From contig QXCR01000010.1 of the NCBI GenBank assembly GCA_004380135.1, positions 593,268 to 657,267 of the forward strand: DNA of 64,000 nt, read 5' to 3'. Shown in pieces: positions 1-9,764 of this stretch. How positions within the stretch are numbered: the stretch's first letter is position 1; every line of letters starts with the position of its first letter. The notes beneath the pieces are model-generated. The model saw nothing but the letters and a program-made list of their open reading frames with translations. It made no database searches and had not been told where the DNA came from. The position numbers and the translations under genes were made by a program. The stretch comes from Stemphylium vesicarium. Its lineage: Eukaryota; Ascomycota; Dothideomycetes; Pleosporales; Pleosporaceae.

Positions 1-325
1 GCTTGATGTTCATGCCAAACATGCCCCAGTAGCTTTGGTAGGGCATAGCCGGAACAGGCTTAAAGTGCTGCTCCCATTGCTCCGGGAGCGCTGAAAGGGT
101 GAATAAAGCATCTTTGGATGCGCCCGTATTGGCTTTTGCGCCGCCGTTGGTGACAGTGATGAGAAGCGTATTGTCTGAGCCACTCGACTTGATGCCAAAG
201 GTCACAGCCTTCTCAATCGCATTCGACGAGGTGAATGCTTTCAACTGGTCATCGGACTGAAGGAGCTTGGGAAGCGCATCTGTAGTGCCTTTCAAAGCCT
301 TGGTGAGATCAGACCAGTCGGACAT
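1..325 (-). CDS. Probable alpha/beta-hydrolase-type protein, N-terminal part (3' end off the window)
   Basis: An open frame runs from ATG at 325 leftwards off the window edge for 108 codons without a stop. The protein starts MSDWSDLTKALKGTTDAL and reaches a stretch containing PEQWEQHFKPVPAMPYQSYWG followed by MFGMNIK. I associate this N-terminal module (a short lipid-carrier-like fold with a YQSYWGM motif) with fungal proteins that continue into an alpha/beta-hydrolase fold; that link is from memory and not proven here because the catalytic part lies outside the window. No signal peptide is visible, so a cytosolic or peroxisomal place is likely. The frame is well supported by codon content and by a clean start; the function is weakly supported. 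Confidence 0.6.
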   Translation of the reverse strand, partial: MSDWSDLTKALKGTTDALPKLLQSDDQLKAFTSSNAIEKAVTFGIKSSGSDNTLLITVTNGGAKANTGASKDALFTLSALPEQWEQHFKPVPAMPYQSYWGMFGMNIK

Positions 326-1304
326 GGTTGTATTTGGGGTGCAATGGCTCGGTGCGACGATTCAAATGAAACGGTAGGTGAAATAGACACAAGAAACAAC
401 AGTTGAAGCACATGGTGACGGCGCGCTTCGTACATATAGCAGCGCGTCAACCCCCAGCGTCGCCAGTTTAGGGCTAGCTAGTGACAAGGCAAGGAGGGGT
501 AACGTCCAATGCGGGGTGGTGATGCACACGTGGGTGCACGTCTCGAAATTCGCTCGTCATAGTCAATGAGCTCTCGTCGCTTGCCCAGACCGGATTTGGG
601 CGACTAGCTGGCGCTGCATGTCGTGATGAGGAAGCGAAAAATGCTGATCGAGTAGCCGAGCAGCGCGAAAGACAGGTTAAAGTCCCTAGCGCAACCGCCT
701 GGGGTTAAGAGTGTTGGATAGCGGGAGTGGGAGTGCTGGACGGACCTGGACGAGGCCGATCTTTCCCCACAGCACGCCAAAACCAGATCCATTCTCCGCT
801 TTCGCCCTTGCCACAGAAGCCCGAGGGCCATCAGCTTTTCCACTTCACCGCAAGCCATTTGCACTCCTCACAGGCCATATTCTGACTGTACTGCACTACA
901 TATGCTTTCCTTCTCATTGCCCTTTCTTTTTATAGTCCAAGTGTCAGCGGTAAGGCCACAGGGATGACGATTGTAGTGGTGCCCGGAATCTAGACTGGGT
1001 GATTCGTAAGAATCACGCAAATGACACTGGAAGGGCCAAGGTCACCAAGGCAGGAGTGGTATGAGCAAAGTGCGAATAATTATGGGCATTGTAAAAGCTT
1101 AGCATGAATATTAGGAACGTAGCCTACAGGGAGAAGAGGCAATGCATGCGGAAGCGTCGTGTGGACAGCAAGAAATACATGGCTCGCACGCTACCTGATG
1201 GAGCATCTCATGCGGCCCATAGACTCAATTGAACAATAGGAAGTAAATTCCCAAAAAGTGGTATCCCCGCCGGCGCTTCCAAATGCAAACATGACCTTCC
1301 CATC
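326..1304. other. Intergenic region, no gene recognised
   Basis: This interval separates the upstream side of the leftmost minus-strand gene from the 3' end of the EB1 gene. Short open frames exist on both strands, but none has a recognisable domain, splice structure or protein-like composition. It must hold the promoter of the leftmost gene and the 3' untranslated region of EB1. Confidence 0.5.
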
Positions 1305-1664
1305 TCAGAATGTTTCGCTCTCCGACGACCCTGACGACTGGGTAGGCAAAGGGGATGATGCAGATACTAGAGCGTTTGCAGGTGGAAGTAGTTGTGCAAA
1401 TCTTGTAGATGCTGCCGACGCATGAGATGACGTACAAGTTGGAGATGTTGAGGACACAATTTCTTTCGGGGACTTGCTGGCTTCCGGGAACCCAGGAGCT
1501 TCTGCAGAATCACGAACTTGGGCAGACTTTTTAACTTTGGCAGCTCCAGTAGCCCCCGCAGATCCAGTCCCGTCAGGCTTGTCTAGCATCGCCTTAGCAT
1601 CCAAGATTACCTGCTCGAGTTGCTTCCGCCTCTTTTCCGCAGTATCGAGAGGATTGCCGTCCGG
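1305..1664 (-). other. In-frame open extension downstream of the EB1 stop codon
   Basis: Directly after the TAG of the EB1 gene the same reading frame stays open for 119 codons to a TGA at 1305-1307. The extension begins PDGNPLDTAEKRRKQLEQV, a charged helix-like stretch, then becomes Ser/Ala/Thr/Pro-rich and ends SGSSESETF. The last three residues repeat the ETF end of the short form, which is the position of the EB1 CAP-Gly-binding tail. No convincing donor site lies upstream that would splice out the TAG, although the TTCTAG at the stop could itself act as an acceptor. Stop-codon readthrough, unusual splicing or a chance open 3' untranslated region are the options. Translation is not shown by the sequence. 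Confidence 0.5.
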
Positions 1665-2729
1665 CTAGAACGTCTCCTCCTCAGCGCCCTCAGCCTCGGG
1701 TGGAATCTCGAAGCCTTCCTCAGTCGAGTAGAGGATGGTCTGGATCTGCTTGAGCAGACCCTCGTCCTTTTCAAGTTCGGGATCGGCTTCCATGGCTTGC
1801 TGGATGAGTAGCTCGATGTCCCGAAGCTTGCTGAAATAGAAGTCCCGCTCACGCTCCAGGCCAGTGACCGTCTCCTTGAGTGCTGTGTTCTCCTCGCGCA
1901 GCGCAGCGGTGGCGGCACCTCCTCCAGAGGCGAGCGGAGTACGTGTCCTAGGGGCAGCGGTGTTGCTAGCAGCGGGTGCTCTTCGGGCGGAGGACGAGGT
2001 AGCAGCGCGAGATGCTGGAGCGGCGCCAGTGGCAAGGCCGCCCTGACCCTTGCGACGAGAGACCGGGTCGTAGTCGTGACCGGGGAAGTGCTGATCCCAG
2101 TATTGCTTGACAAACTGGAGGAATTCAAGGTTGTCTTGCATCTTGCACTTGACCAGCGACTCGACGCGGATGGGCTTGTCGATTTGGTGCTTGGCGAAGG
2201 TGTCTGGCTTTGTCAGCCAAAGCAATGGCAGAGGTTGCTGCGAGGAGTGGACATACTCTGTAATACCTTGAAGTTCTGCAGGTATGCATACTCGGTGTTG
2301 GCGTTGAACTTGACTCGGCTCATGGGAACATCATCTGCACGCTGTTAGACTTAACGAAGCCCCACTGGCGAGCCGACTGGGAGCCTTACAGAATATGCTG
2401 TCGAAGACCTGGCATAATGCTGCTCTGTACCAAGCCATTAGCAACTGCCGTTGGAGTGCCTCGAGGTTGCTGCCCCTCGATGCCTCTTGTGTGGCTGACG
2501 TACCCAGTACCGCATTGTTCGACTTTGGTGATGTTGAGCTGGAGAAGGTTGTTCAGCCAGGCGACGAGTTCTTGTCTGCGCAAGTGATGCTGTCAGCTCA
2601 TGCTTGTGACGTGAAGCAACGCCTATCAAAGTGGGAGAGAGTGTCGTAGGAGCCTAAACCGAAGTCACCCCCTCCTCTCCCTCCCCTCCCTCCTTTGCCC
2701 CCTCGACGGCCGTACCTTGATTCTCCCAT
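1665..2729 (-). CDS. EB1/Bim1/Mal3 family microtubule plus-end-binding protein
   Basis: Five exons on the minus strand (2716-2729, 2504-2575, 2390-2424, 2257-2334, 1665-2203) join in frame to 245 residues. The tiny first exon encodes MGESR and splices at GTACGG; the other introns also have GT...AG ends. The N-terminal calponin-homology domain (about residues 3-110) includes ELVAWLNNLLQLNITKVEQ, FDSIFYDVPMSRVKFN and FAKHQIDKPIRVE. A Ser/Ala/Arg-rich linker follows, then the EB-homology coiled coil (about 155-235) with the hallmark FYFSKLRDIELL. The protein ends in an acidic tail, EEETF, comparable to the EEY/F tail that CAP-Gly proteins bind. EB1 proteins track growing microtubule plus ends and recruit partners. 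Length is near the family norm. The frame continues beyond the TAG for another 119 codons (separate entry). Family assignment is secure. Confidence 0.95.
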
Positions 2730-3072
2730 GGCGAATATCTATGTATTGGCGTCTAAGGCTTTGTTTTTGGATGATCGGCGATGAGCTAAGAGCATGCGAC
2801 GGTAAGGGGTGCGAAGATTGGGGCGGAGAAGGCCGTCAACGTCGAGATTGCTGTTATTTGTTGATGCGCCTTCACTGGCCGGACGCTCGACATTTTGGGC
2901 GTCGCTGCCCCACCAAGATTTTAGCGTCCTGTCAATGCGTCCTTGTCACGTGCATCGGCCTTCACGCACCTGCCCAGCTGGCCAGTTTCCACTACAGCGC
3001 AACCTCTCGACTGTGAATCTGTTTTCTATATACATGCGCGCACGCATATCCGAGTCGCTTCAATCTCTTCAT
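2730..3072. other. Intergenic region upstream of EB1
   Basis: About 340 bp between the EB1 start and the end of the esterase gene. It includes a pyrimidine-rich stretch close to the EB1 start that probably belongs to the EB1 leader and promoter. No gene is seen. Confidence 0.5.
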
Positions 3073-3863
3073 CTACACTGTGAACCCCCTCGCCACCGCC
3101 GCGGCTGCATCAACCTTATCCGCCTTGGCCGCCTCAAACGCTCTTACTACAGCCGGGTACCACACGTTCGCCATCTTAATGTCGCCAGCATCATTGGGGT
3201 GGATGCCATCTCTCAGGTCGGAGCTCGCACTGAACCCCGCATACTGGTCCACCACCCAGATAGGGCTCTCAGTTGTGTTGAGACCCTGCGCCCATGGAAC
3301 AATTGCGCGGTTGAGCTCTTGGATCTTGGTGTTGTAGTTCCCAAAGCCCATGGGCATGATTTGCGCGACCTAGTAACACTTTAGCATGGCTTCAGAACGC
3401 ACTCCATCCTCGATAATATACGCACGACCATCTTCATTCGGGGATTGCCTGTCCGCATCGTGTTGATCAACTTGGTGAATGCAGCAATGATATCCGTGAC
3501 AGCTTTATTCTGCTGTACAATGTCATTCGTGCCCAGATGCATGGTAACGACATCTGCTGGGTTGGTCTGCAGCCATCCATCCAACTGGTTTTTGTTCGCA
3601 ATGTCTATCGCTAGGAATCCGGAATGGCCTTCATTGTCACGGTCGTATGTGGAGTCCCTGCAGTTGTTCTCCGTCTTGCCACTACCAACAAAATTCACAG
3701 TCGCCCATTCCGTAGACTGGAGGTGTTGCCAGAGCTTGCTGCGCCAGCAAACTATTTCCGTGATGCTGTCAACGAATGGCATATACCGAATTGTAGAGCC
3801 AGTGGTCTGGGCAGATGTGGTTGCAAGTAGTGTGGTAAGAGTAAAGTATTTGAGAGGCACCAT
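3073..3863 (-). CDS. Secreted SGNH/GDSL carbohydrate esterase, CE3-like (acetyl xylan esterase type)
   Basis: Two exons (3426-3863 and 3073-3369) join at a GTGCGT...CTAG intron to give 244 residues. Residues 1-18 form a signal peptide ending near TSAQT, so the enzyme is secreted. SGNH blocks are visible: block I MPFVDSITEIVCWR with the nucleophile Ser at about residue 33, block III LGTND with the oxyanion Asn, and block V DGIHPNDAGD with the catalytic Asp and His. CE3 enzymes remove acetyl groups from xylan and related plant polysaccharides; the exact substrate here is inferred from family. The odd point is that the Gly normally preceding the Asp-Ser of block I is Val here. Length fits a single-domain CE3 protein without a carbohydrate-binding module. 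Confidence 0.85.
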
Positions 3864-6413
3864 GTTGGTCTTGTACGTGAATTACGGCAATGAAGATTTG
3901 TGAGGCGACTGAATAGACTGTCCTTTAGTGTGTTCTCAAGATAAGAGACACGGCCGTCTTATACGTCTCCAGATAGAAAACACATCACGCTGGCTTTCGA
4001 AACTTGCCTCGTCGATACTACGATTCCATCTGCGGGAATTGATAGCAATTTTGTTAGCAAGCCCGGAAAAAGTGATTTGAAATGGTGCAGTCGGCAGTGC
4101 GTAGCATCATGCCGGGCGAGGGGGTCGATTTATATTCGGCTAAATGCCCGACCGCGAGACTAAGCTTATTAACATGGAAGAAGAGTCTTTCGAAAGTCGG
4201 GTCGACTTGTGCGGGGTACGCAGCGTGTCTTCCTCTTTCGGAGCGAGGATGTATTAGGTGTTGTCGCCAGATATCGTTGGGGTACCACAAATTATCCATC
4301 ACACCCGTGGGCGGTAGTCGTTTTCGGGTCATATTGCGATCCTGCAGAAGCTACATGGTAAGTTGTCAGCCACTCTACGTAATTATGTTAATCATACACA
4401 GTTGTATGGAGCTGGGCTCATCGTCTGTCGATATCACCTAGCTTTCAGACGAAAGAACCGACAGCAGACCGAAAACCCAGAACAGCATGAGCAACGTTGG
4501 GGCTGCTTTGCCGAAGATCAATCAAGGGACCGTCAGAGCGAACAGAAAAAAACATCTAAAATGGTCCCTGATCCTCCGTACTATCGAGGTCTTGGTATCA
4601 GTGTATGCGAGGGCGGCGCAGTCCGTATTTCCGTATACCGTCGAAAGTCAGCATTTATAGTTGAAGCCCAGAACGTGGTTAGTGATCCGATCATCTACGG
4701 AAAGCAGGTTTACTGAATCGGCCAGATGACTAATGTCTCTGTCGTTCCCCAGCACAACATGGACATTTTCCCCGCGTGTAGTTCAAGCCAGCCGAGATAT
4801 GGCCGTCGGGTATTTGGGTTGAGGCAGTGCAAAGTCCAGAACTTGATCATGTTGGAGGTGTCATGGCCGCAAAAGGGCCTTCATCGGTCTACGACGGTAC
4901 GGGCTGGTGAAGAGGAACGTTATGGACGTGAAACGACTTTTGCGCAATCGCATGCGGTCGTACAACGGTTTTGCGTGGATTCATGTTGCGGAAGATGACG
5001 GCTGTGTGACGCGGAGCGAGGATTGAGATAAACGTTTGCATACGTAGGCTGCGCATCAGCAGCCAGCTTGGCGTGGTGATGCGTCGGTGGTTCTTTGAGG
5101 AAGTGCCGATGGTGTTGAAAAGTAGGCCCAGGCTTGGATCCGAGGTGGGCCTGAGGGCAGCCACTGCAACGCACGTCCGCGTGCGTCCAACGCCACATGG
5201 CGCCGGGTCGAAGCAAGCCGCAGCGTAGGTGGAGATAGGCAACGGATGGTCACGGTGATAATGTGTAGAAGCAGCGAAGATCCGACTGCAATGTCCGCAC
5301 AGAGAATAGGCGAGGGCATGAGGGCTGAAGGGCCGGGCAGTCGGGGGGGGGAGCGGGCCGATGTCTAGACACTGTCGAGAAGGACATGAGGGGTGTCCCC
5401 TGGCACGAGGAGAAGGAAATATGGTGCAGCATAAGGTGCTACTACAGCAGACAGGCCTGTCAAGCATGGTGCGATAATGCGAATTGCTGACGTCGAGGAC
5501 GTGCGGAGTGTCGGAGTTGAGGGCGTGGCTGACGGGCGGGCGCTGCCAACCCCATGTCTAAGATGTCCAAGCTACCTCCCCAATCTCCAACAACGCCGCA
5601 TGCATGTCTACATCAGCCCGTTCGCAAGCGACCGTCCTAGCCGGGCGCATTCCAGACTACTATCCCGGCTCCTCGCATCGTTCCTGCCTCGGAACCTTAC
5701 TTCTGCGTCTAGATACCCGTTTTCTCATTGGTGCGATGTGGCTTGCTTCTTTGTCCCTGCACCTAAGCAACAACCACGCGTCAAAGAAGCCAAGCCGCAT
5801 CATTCTTGTTCATCTGTCCCTCCTGTCGCGATAAGCCCCGGTCGAGTCCCATAGGCCCGGAGCCATGACTTTCAAGCCTCTGGCCGTTGTGACGCGTAAT
5901 TCCTGTGCTGTTGTGCTGTCGATTCCTGAGGTTTACACAGCCCGCCCAGTAGCCCACGGCTCTCCGCAAAGCCGCCGCATTCGGCCTTTCTCCTCGAATC
6001 ACACATCAGCATGATGCCAAACACTGTACTTCCCGCAGACCCAGCTCACCGAATATACTCTGAGGAGCCTCAAGGCAACGTAGGCATGTCTTTGTCATCA
6101 TCAATCGGGACTTGGTCGCGTCTTGGGAACAAGTAATCTCACACCCGTCTCCACAGCTATAAACCCTTTGTTCACACCCACCAAATACTCATTCGACTCC
6201 ACGCCCTTCGTGTTTCCAATTCATCTACATTCCATTGGTGCAGCCTTACATGTTGTTTGTGCCCAAGTCCCGCTAGCTTTGTCAATAAGTTCAACGTGAG
6301 ATCGTATTGCAAGCCTCCTTTCCGGCTCAAAGCACACCCCTAGTTTAGAAAAGCAAGCCTTCTACTCCTGTTCGGCCTGTAATCTCCATATCAGTACACG
6401 CACTACCAACGCC
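3864..6413. other. Long intergenic region without a recognised gene
   Basis: About 2.5 kb upstream of both the esterase (minus) and the DOMON-b561 gene (plus), so it holds two divergent promoters. Several open frames of 60-190 codons occur, for example at 4363-4716 (+) and 4889-5467 (-), but they overlap one another on opposite strands and show no domain or conserved motif I know. A G run lies near 5343. I see no tRNA, repeat or transposon end. Confidence 0.45.
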
Positions 6414-8048
6414 ATGAAGGGTGGCACAAGAGCAACTGCCCTCGGCCTGTTGGCACTAGGTCAGTCACCACAATCATCTATTAGTAACAGTCGACTAATA
6501 TATCCTAGCATACCACGCCTCAGCTCAGGTCGCCAACATATGCCCATCGACCGGTGTCTGCTTCGGACTCAATATACCAGAGAGCACAGCATCTTCTGGT
6601 TCCGGTGATGTCTTCTTCCAGATATCGGCGCCCAGCAGCTACGAGTGGGTTGCTTTGGGGCAAGGAAGCGGTATGGCGAACTCGAACATATTCGTAGTCT
6701 ACACATCCTCCGGCGGCTCCAATGTGACCTTGTCCCCACGAAGAACGAGTAGCTACCAAGCGCCAAGTCACAACACCGATGCCCAAGTAGAACTACTTGA
6801 GGGCTCTGGTGTCTCTAATGGAGTTATGACCGCGAATGTCAAGTGTAAGTCATTACATCATCACCCGCACATATCTTCTTAGCTGACCATTGCATAGGTT
6901 CGAACTGCCAAAACTGGTCTGGAGGTACCATGGACTTCACCGCCAGCAGCGGTGATTGGATCTACGGTTACCAATCCTCAGGCGGCCCAAAAGACACAGA
7001 TGACACCTCAGCCTCCATCCGCGAGCATTCCGAAAAGGCAGCCTTTTCTTGGGACTTTACCAATGCCAAAGGTGGTTCGAGCATCAACCCGCTTCTCAGT
7101 GCCTCGCCGACCGGCACCAGTGGTGGAAGCACAACTGCAAGCTGCAGGCAACGATCGTCATCAGCCTCCGCCACGGCCACGGCCACGGCCTCAGACACAG
7201 CGGGTCAAGCTAGTGCGCAACCGACAAGCGACGATGCGAACGACAATGATGACAACGACAGCCCGTATACTAGTCGTCCTACCTCCCGTCCTACTGGGGC
7301 GTCACCAGGGCGTTTTGCATATGAAAAACGCCAAGAAGAGCTCCCTTACTGCGACGAGCTACCCAACAATGGCGGTACAACCAACGGTAACAGCAACGCT
7401 GGCTTTACCCCCATCGGCTCCAGCGGCAGCATCTCCAACAGACGTGAAATGCTCATCGCCCACGGAGTCCTTGCTTCCCTTGCCTTCGTCATCCTTTTCC
7501 CAGCTGGCGGCATTGCCATCCGCTTGGCCTCATTCCCCGGCATCGTCTGGATCCACGGCGCTTTCCAGATCTTCGCCTACCTCGTTTACATTGCTGGTTT
7601 CGGTCTAGGTGTCTACATTGCTTCCCAGATGAATATGCTAGACCACTACCACCCCATCATCGGCATGGTTGTCCTTGCAGTCCTCTTCTTTCAGCCCATC
7701 ATGGGCTGGATGCATCACCTGCTCTTCAAGAAGTACCAACATCGTACCTTTTGGTCGTACGCGCACGTCTGGATTGGTCGCCTTGCTATCACGCTTGGTA
7801 TCATCAACGGCGGTCTTGGGCTCTACCTCGCGGAATGCTCTGGAATGAGCTCACGTACTGGCCAAATCGTCTACGGCGTGATTGCAGGCGTCATGTGGTT
7901 GGTGTGGGTAGCGGCCATGGTGATTGGCGAGATGAGGAGGAAGAGGTCGCCGGTGGCTGACACAAGGCAAAAGCTCACAGAAGAACGGAGAGAGTCTGAC
8001 CGGAGTGACGTAAACATGACTGGGCATTATGCGCCCAAGGACCAGTAG
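6414..8048 (+). CDS. Secreted DOMON (CDH-cytochrome-like) plus cytochrome b561 membrane protein
   Basis: Three exons (6414-6459, 6509-6844, 6898-8048) give 510 residues. A signal peptide (GLLALAYHASAQ) precedes a DOMON domain of the cellobiose dehydrogenase cytochrome type (about residues 20-215) containing GVCFGLNIP, SYEWVALGQGSGM and NWSGGTMDF; the Met in GQGSGM and a His near REHSEK are candidate haem ligands. A Ser/Thr/Asp-rich linker follows. The C-terminal half (about 300-470) has five or six membrane spans with spaced His residues (LIAHGVL, WIHGAFQ, MLDHYHPIIG, YAHVWIGR), the pattern of a b561 haem b core. Such proteins are thought to move electrons across a membrane and may reduce extracellular iron or feed redox enzymes; the partner is unknown. 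The tail is charged and cytosolic. Confidence 0.88.
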
Positions 8049-8238
8049 TTGATCTTGTTTCAGGAGAAGCGGGAAGGGAGCAAGGGATATCAGATCGTGT
8101 GAGGGGTCGCATGTCGGCGGAGCTAAGGGCAAGAAAAGGGTCTGGACCGTTGTGCAAGATTCTTGCTCCTGGATTTTCGTCCATTTAGAATTTAGAAAGA
8201 AAAAAAAGACATATTAGTTTCTCATACCTTTTGAGATC

Positions 8239-9169
8239 TCATCTCCTTCCCAAACCACCAAGAGCCTTACTCGCAGCAGTACTAACCTTCAAGACATCTC
8301 TGTATGTCAAACTCACCCTCGTGCCCCGCACGACCCTCCCTCCCATAGCCTCGAACCCCAACTTATCCCCCACCAACGCCCAATTCGCCACACTTTTCTC
8401 GCTCAAGCCCTCATCAACCTCAATCGCCGCAATGCCGTGCATGAGATCACGATACGCGGCTCCCGTCGTAATGAGCAAGGAACGAGGCTCTTGAAGGATG
8501 CGGGTAGGGAGAATTGACTTTTTCCCCTGGCCATCGGCCTCGTCATCGCATTCTTGGCTTTGGACTTCTCCGCCGCCGTCCATAGCGTCATGCTCAGACT
8601 TTGGTTTGGCCGCGATGTCCAAGCACAGCGTTGCGCCTAGACTTACGGTAGCTACGACGGGCGCATATGCGTCCCCGTCTTCGTGCGGCATGATGCCTTC
8701 TCCGGGCTTGTATTCGTTCACCAGCACGTGATTCGGCTGCTGATGCGGTGTGTTATCGAAGATGCCTAGCGCCTTGAGTCGGTCTATGATTGGTTTGGTC
8801 AGGTAGCCTGGTAGGGGAGAATCGAGGAGCGTGTTGTTCTTGGTCAATGTGGAAGGAATTGCTTGAAGACGACGGTGAGAGAGTTGGGTCCATCTTTGGG
8901 CTGGGATCTTGCATTCGTCAGGATTAGTCGATGGCCGAGACGCGATTGAGGGTTTGATGAAACGTATGCGAAGAGCGAGGACGGGTAATAGCGGGGCAGC
9001 AGGATGTACAAAACTTAGTCCTTGTACGAGAAGTACCCACCTTTTGGAGAATCGAGCTTTCTTCTTCCTTGCTGATGAAGTTAGGGATGTAGTAAAAGTC
9101 GGGTGGTAGACCAGCAACACGAAAAGCTCCGGGGGCTTCTTTGGTCCAACGAAGCGCTGAATCCGTCAT
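8239..9169 (-). CDS. AlkB-like 2-oxoglutarate/Fe(II) dioxygenase, ALKBH6 type
   Basis: Two exons (9041-9169 and 8239-8907) yield 265 residues. The N terminus has GLPPDFYYIPNFISKEEE, then after the intron IPAQRWTQLSHRRLQ, a pattern shared by ALKBH6-like proteins. Iron-binding residues are visible in MPHEDGDAY (HxD pair) and DLMHGI (distal His), and the 2-oxoglutarate-binding Arg lies in GTRVSLTYRDV near the C terminus. An insert rich in Asp/Glu/Gly (DAMDGGGEVQSQECDDEADG) separates two strands. AlkB proteins oxidatively demethylate nucleic acids or proteins; the ALKBH6 branch has no settled substrate. The gene converges towards the DOMON-b561 gene with less than 200 bp between stops. Confidence 0.88.
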
Positions 9170-9764
9170 AATGGACGACCAGCCTCTGAAGGGTAAGGGA
9201 GACGACTGAATTCGTGTTTTAAGATTGGCTTGGAAGAAGATCGTAGAACTGATGCGGGGACGAAGTAGTGGTGGAATTGGAGTGGGCCGCTAATGTCAGC
9301 TAGTCCAGCTATCACGTGAAAACTTCGAAACTACCAGGTACAACATGTTGCACACGCTGGGTACCTGCATGTGTAAATTTTGCACCTAAGTAGTCTCAAA
9401 GTTTGGATCGCACAGCAGCCATGTAACATATTTCCGTTCTCTGTGTAGTATTTTCACCAGACTAATCCAAGAAGTGACAAACAAGCTTAGTAGATTGCTA
9501 GATGTGCATGCAGTGCGTGTGCCATAAATAGCAACCGAAAAAAAGGTTATGTGCTCCATGAACCGAAAGTCTATAGCCACCTAACTCCAAATGCATGATG
9601 CCAGTATTGAGGATAAGAAATGTCCTCCTGCAGAGAAGTCTCGCGGTCATATGCGTATCGGTGCCACTTTACACTCGACCTTTCCACAAAGCGGAATCGA
9701 TCGGTCGTGGCCTTAGACTCAATGTTAAGATGCGCTTCCAGAACTCAACCCAAGAAGAATGAGG
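9170..9764. other. Intergenic region between AlkB-like and F-box genes
   Basis: About 600 bp holding the promoter of the AlkB-like gene and the 3' end of the F-box gene. Open frames are short and show no known family. Confidence 0.5.

Noticed and set aside
1607..2128. Second long minus-strand frame overlapping EB1
   Set aside because: Arg/Ser-rich shadow in another frame; the EB1 frame carries all conserved motifs.
4889..5467. 192-codon minus-strand frame
   Set aside because: Cys/Pro/His/Ser-rich with no motif, overlapped by frames on both strands, no splice pattern; likely chance.
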